DNA of 52,553 bases, taken from positions 1-52,553 of the forward strand of contig CABXRO010000007.1 of NCBI GenBank assembly GCA_902514645.1, read 5' to 3'. Positions 50,915 to 52,553 of this stretch are shown here, piece after piece (position 1 is the first letter of the stretch; the number at the start of each line of letters is the position of its first letter). The DNA is from an uncultured SAR86 cluster bacterium (lineage in GTDB: Bacteria; Pseudomonadota; Gammaproteobacteria; Magnimaribacterales; AG-339-G14). A program made the position numbers and the translations under genes. The notes under the pieces were generated by a model. That model made no database searches and had not been told where the DNA came from. It saw nothing but the letters and a program-made list of their open reading frames with translations.

Positions 50915-51508
50915 TCAAACTTTTTTTAGAATTCCTAGGGTTTCATAAATACCAAGATCATCATATTCTCTCGATTCCCTCGCTAAATTATAAATCTCAA
51001 ATGGCGGCCTTCCTCCGTCTGCAGGGTTTGGAAAAACATCATGAATTACAAGCATTCCCCCTGAGCAAATCTTATCCTTCCATGAATTGTAGTCACTTAA
51101 AGCAGTTTCAAAAGAATGTCCTCCATCTATAAACAAAAGACTAATTTTTTCAGAAAAAAATTTTGATGCGTTCAGAGATTTATCAATAATTGGAATAATG
51201 AATTTTGCAAGTTTTCTAGATTTAATATTATTTAAAAATTCCGGAAGCGTATTAAATTTTTTTAGTCTTTCATCGAAAAGATCTGAATCATGATATTCCT
51301 CTCCTAGTTGGTGTTCTTCGGAACCGGTATGATGATCTATGGTAAATATAAGCCCTTTTATATCTTTTGCGACGTAAGCAAAATTCAAAGTCGATTTGCC
51401 ACAATACGTTCCTATTTCTAAAACAGAACCTAGATGGTGGACTTTTAGAAATAATTCTTGTAATTTTTTAGCTTCTTTATCACTCAGAAAGCCTTTTATA
51501 TCTTTCAC
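50915..51508 (-). CDS. Class I SAM-dependent methyltransferase (Methyltransf_24 type)
   Basis: A 197-residue O-methyltransferase-like protein. Motif I is SVLEIGTYCGKSTLNFAYVA near residue 28. IFTIDHHTGSEEHQLG, LLFIDGGHSFETALSDYNSW (metal-binding Asp in related enzymes) and GGMLVIHDVFPNPADGG follow. It is on the opposite strand to its neighbours but fits tightly between them (1 bp and 15 bp gaps). Probably belongs functionally with the glycosyltransferase/toroid cluster. Substrate unknown. Confidence 0.83.
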   Translation of the reverse strand: MKDIKGFLSDKEAKKLQELFLKVHHLGSVLEIGTYCGKSTLNFAYVAKDIKGLIFTIDHHTGSEEHQLGEEYHDSDLFDERLKKFNTLPEFLNNIKSRKLAKFIIPIIDKSLNASKFFSEKISLLFIDGGHSFETALSDYNSWKDKICSGGMLVIHDVFPNPADGGRPPFEIYNLARESREYDDLGIYETLGILKKV

Positions 51509-51523
51509 AAAATAATAATATCA

Positions 51524-52441
51524 ATGGATTTAGTAAAAAGAAAAGAAGTCAAAATATCTAATGAAAGTTTTTCTTTCATTAAACTAGAAGGCAATAGCAA
51601 AGAAAAAAATATTTTTTTCTTTCATGCTACAGGTTTTAATGCAGAAACCTATAAACCGTTATTTCTTAGATTATATGAATTATTGGATGGCCAATATTCA
51701 ATTTATGCTATAGATCAAAGAGGTCATGGACTTTCGAAAGCCACTGCAATTCCATCAAAATTAACATCTTGGAAAACTTATTTTGCAGATGGAAAAAATT
51801 TTCTTGATAAATTTATTTCTTCAGAGAACATATTAATGGGTCATTCTATGGGAGGAGTAGTAGCATCAAAACTAGCCTTCGATTTTAAAGACAAAGTAGA
51901 CAAAAGTATTCTATTAGATCCAGTTTTGCAGCCTCAAAGCTTAAAATTTCAAATACCTTTTTTTAATATCTCGAATAAATCTTTTATTTCTTTGATTAAT
52001 TTTTTCAAAAAAAATCGAGCTAGCGAGATGATTACAAATGCAAAAAAAAGGAGGTCTATATTTGCGGATGATGAAGAGATTTTTGCTCACTATCAAGGAA
52101 GAGGAGCATTTAAAAACTGGCCTGAAGATTCTTTAAAATCTTACATAAGGGGTGGAGTTGTATCACAAAATAATAAAATAAATCTCAGTTGCGATCCCGA
52201 ATGGGAAGCAAAAACCTTTGCAGTTTCTTATGTGGCTAGAACAAATTTCATAAAAAGAATAAATACAAAAACTTATGTTCCCTTTGCTTCTGAAGGATCT
52301 ACTTTGGCATCTGAGTTTAGAGAATTTCTTTCTGTAAATTCAAATTTTATTTTTGAAAAAATCGATGGTAGTCACTTTTTTCCAATGGAAAAAAAAGATT
52401 TAATATGTAACAAAATATCAAATTTCATAATCGAATTATGA
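51524..52441 (+). CDS. Alpha/beta hydrolase
   Basis: A 305-residue alpha/beta-hydrolase-fold protein. FFHATGFNAETYKPLF carries the oxyanion region (residues ~32-47), followed by YAIDQRGHGLS. The nucleophile elbow GHSMGG has Ser108, LLDP near 132 may supply the acid and GSHFF near 286 the catalytic His. The substrate cannot be told from sequence; epoxide hydrolases, esterases and haloperoxidase-like enzymes share this layout. Its stop overlaps the panB start by 4 bp (ATGA), so the two are cotranscribed. Confidence 0.85.
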   Translation: MDLVKRKEVKISNESFSFIKLEGNSKEKNIFFFHATGFNAETYKPLFLRLYELLDGQYSIYAIDQRGHGLSKATAIPSKLTSWKTYFADGKNFLDKFISSENILMGHSMGGVVASKLAFDFKDKVDKSILLDPVLQPQSLKFQIPFFNISNKSFISLINFFKKNRASEMITNAKKRRSIFADDEEIFAHYQGRGAFKNWPEDSLKSYIRGGVVSQNNKINLSCDPEWEAKTFAVSYVARTNFIKRINTKTYVPFASEGSTLASEFREFLSVNSNFIFEKIDGSHFFPMEKKDLICNKISNFIIEL

Positions 52442-52553
52442 GTAAAAACATAACTCTTGAAGATTTTAGGACTCACAAAAAGAATAAAACCAAATTTGCC
52501 TGTTTAACAGCTTATGATGCCTCGTTGACGAAATTAATGTCTCAGGCTGGAGT
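52438..52553 (+). CDS. panB: 3-methyl-2-oxobutanoate hydroxymethyltransferase, N-terminal part (3' partial)
   Basis: The first 38 codons before the window ends. MSKNITLEDFRTHKKNKTKF followed by ACLTAYDASLTKLMSQAG matches the PanB N-terminus, in which the F-x-x-x-TAYD segment is conserved. PanB makes ketopantoate, the first step towards pantothenate, so the cell probably makes its own pantothenate for the kinase encoded at 27398-28201. The ATG overlaps the stop of the hydrolase gene. Confidence 0.88.
   Translation, partial: MSKNITLEDFRTHKKNKTKFACLTAYDASLTKLMSQAG

Overview
The window looks like a piece of a streamlined, AT-rich planktonic gammaproteobacterium, most likely SAR86-like. I base this on gammaproteobacterial gene neighbourhoods (argC-erpA-anmK-M23 peptidase-tyrS-rrn; mrcA / aroK-aroB-gltB-gltD; nnrD-tsaE), very short intergenic gaps, many 1-14 bp gene overlaps, convergent genes with touching or overlapping stop codons, and a gammaproteobacterial 16S. 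I could not compare the 16S with a database, so the clade is an inference. I see no transposon, prophage, CRISPR array or tRNA.

Layout. 1-800: an apolipoprotein N-acyltransferase gene broken into two inverted pieces, probably an assembly or amplification chimera at a contig end. 824-1825: maf, rpmG, rpmB (minus). 1900-3646: coaBC-dut (plus). 3648-5960: typA and rpmE (minus). 6031-8196: priA. 8198-9518: nnrD-tsaE (minus). 9539-11210: a NUDIX hydrolase and a metallo-beta-lactamase-fold hydrolase. 11207-17259: a long minus-strand run: thiD-thiE-PfkB kinase, dksA-folK, acs-msrA. 17301-18630: argC-erpA. 18627-21027: M23 peptidase and anmK (minus). 21088-22311: tyrS. 22318-27392: one rRNA operon (16S-23S-5S) with no tRNA in the spacer. 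27398-32208: cobS-cobT-diiron protein and a type II pantothenate kinase (minus). 32322-33983: cysE-tesB. 33990-41758: aroK-aroB-gltB-gltD (minus), with three tandem hairpin repeats before gltB. 41805-44201: mrcA. 44194-47008: algC-argB-slmA (minus). 47045-52441: ilvE, then a five-gene cluster of unknown product (glycosyltransferase, methyltransferase, alpha/alpha-toroid protein, second methyltransferase on the opposite strand, alpha/beta hydrolase). 52438-end: the start of panB.

Themes. Coenzyme A synthesis is well represented: panB, a Staphylococcus-type pantothenate kinase, and coaBC. Arginine (argC, argB), glutamate (gltBD), aromatic (aroKB), branched-chain (ilvE) and cysteine (cysE) steps are present. 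Thiamine genes are limited to phosphorylation and coupling steps (thiD, thiE).

Most worth a second look: (1) an orphan CobS/CobT AAA+-VWA pair in one operon with a diiron protein, which may be a metal-insertion or activation system unrelated to vitamin B12; (2) three exact 25-bp repeats, each a hairpin with a compensated base pair, in the gltB leader; (3) the GT4-methyltransferase-toroid cluster; (4) evidence that one ~43-kb inversion separated coaBC-dut from algC-argB-slmA; (5) the inverted lnt halves.
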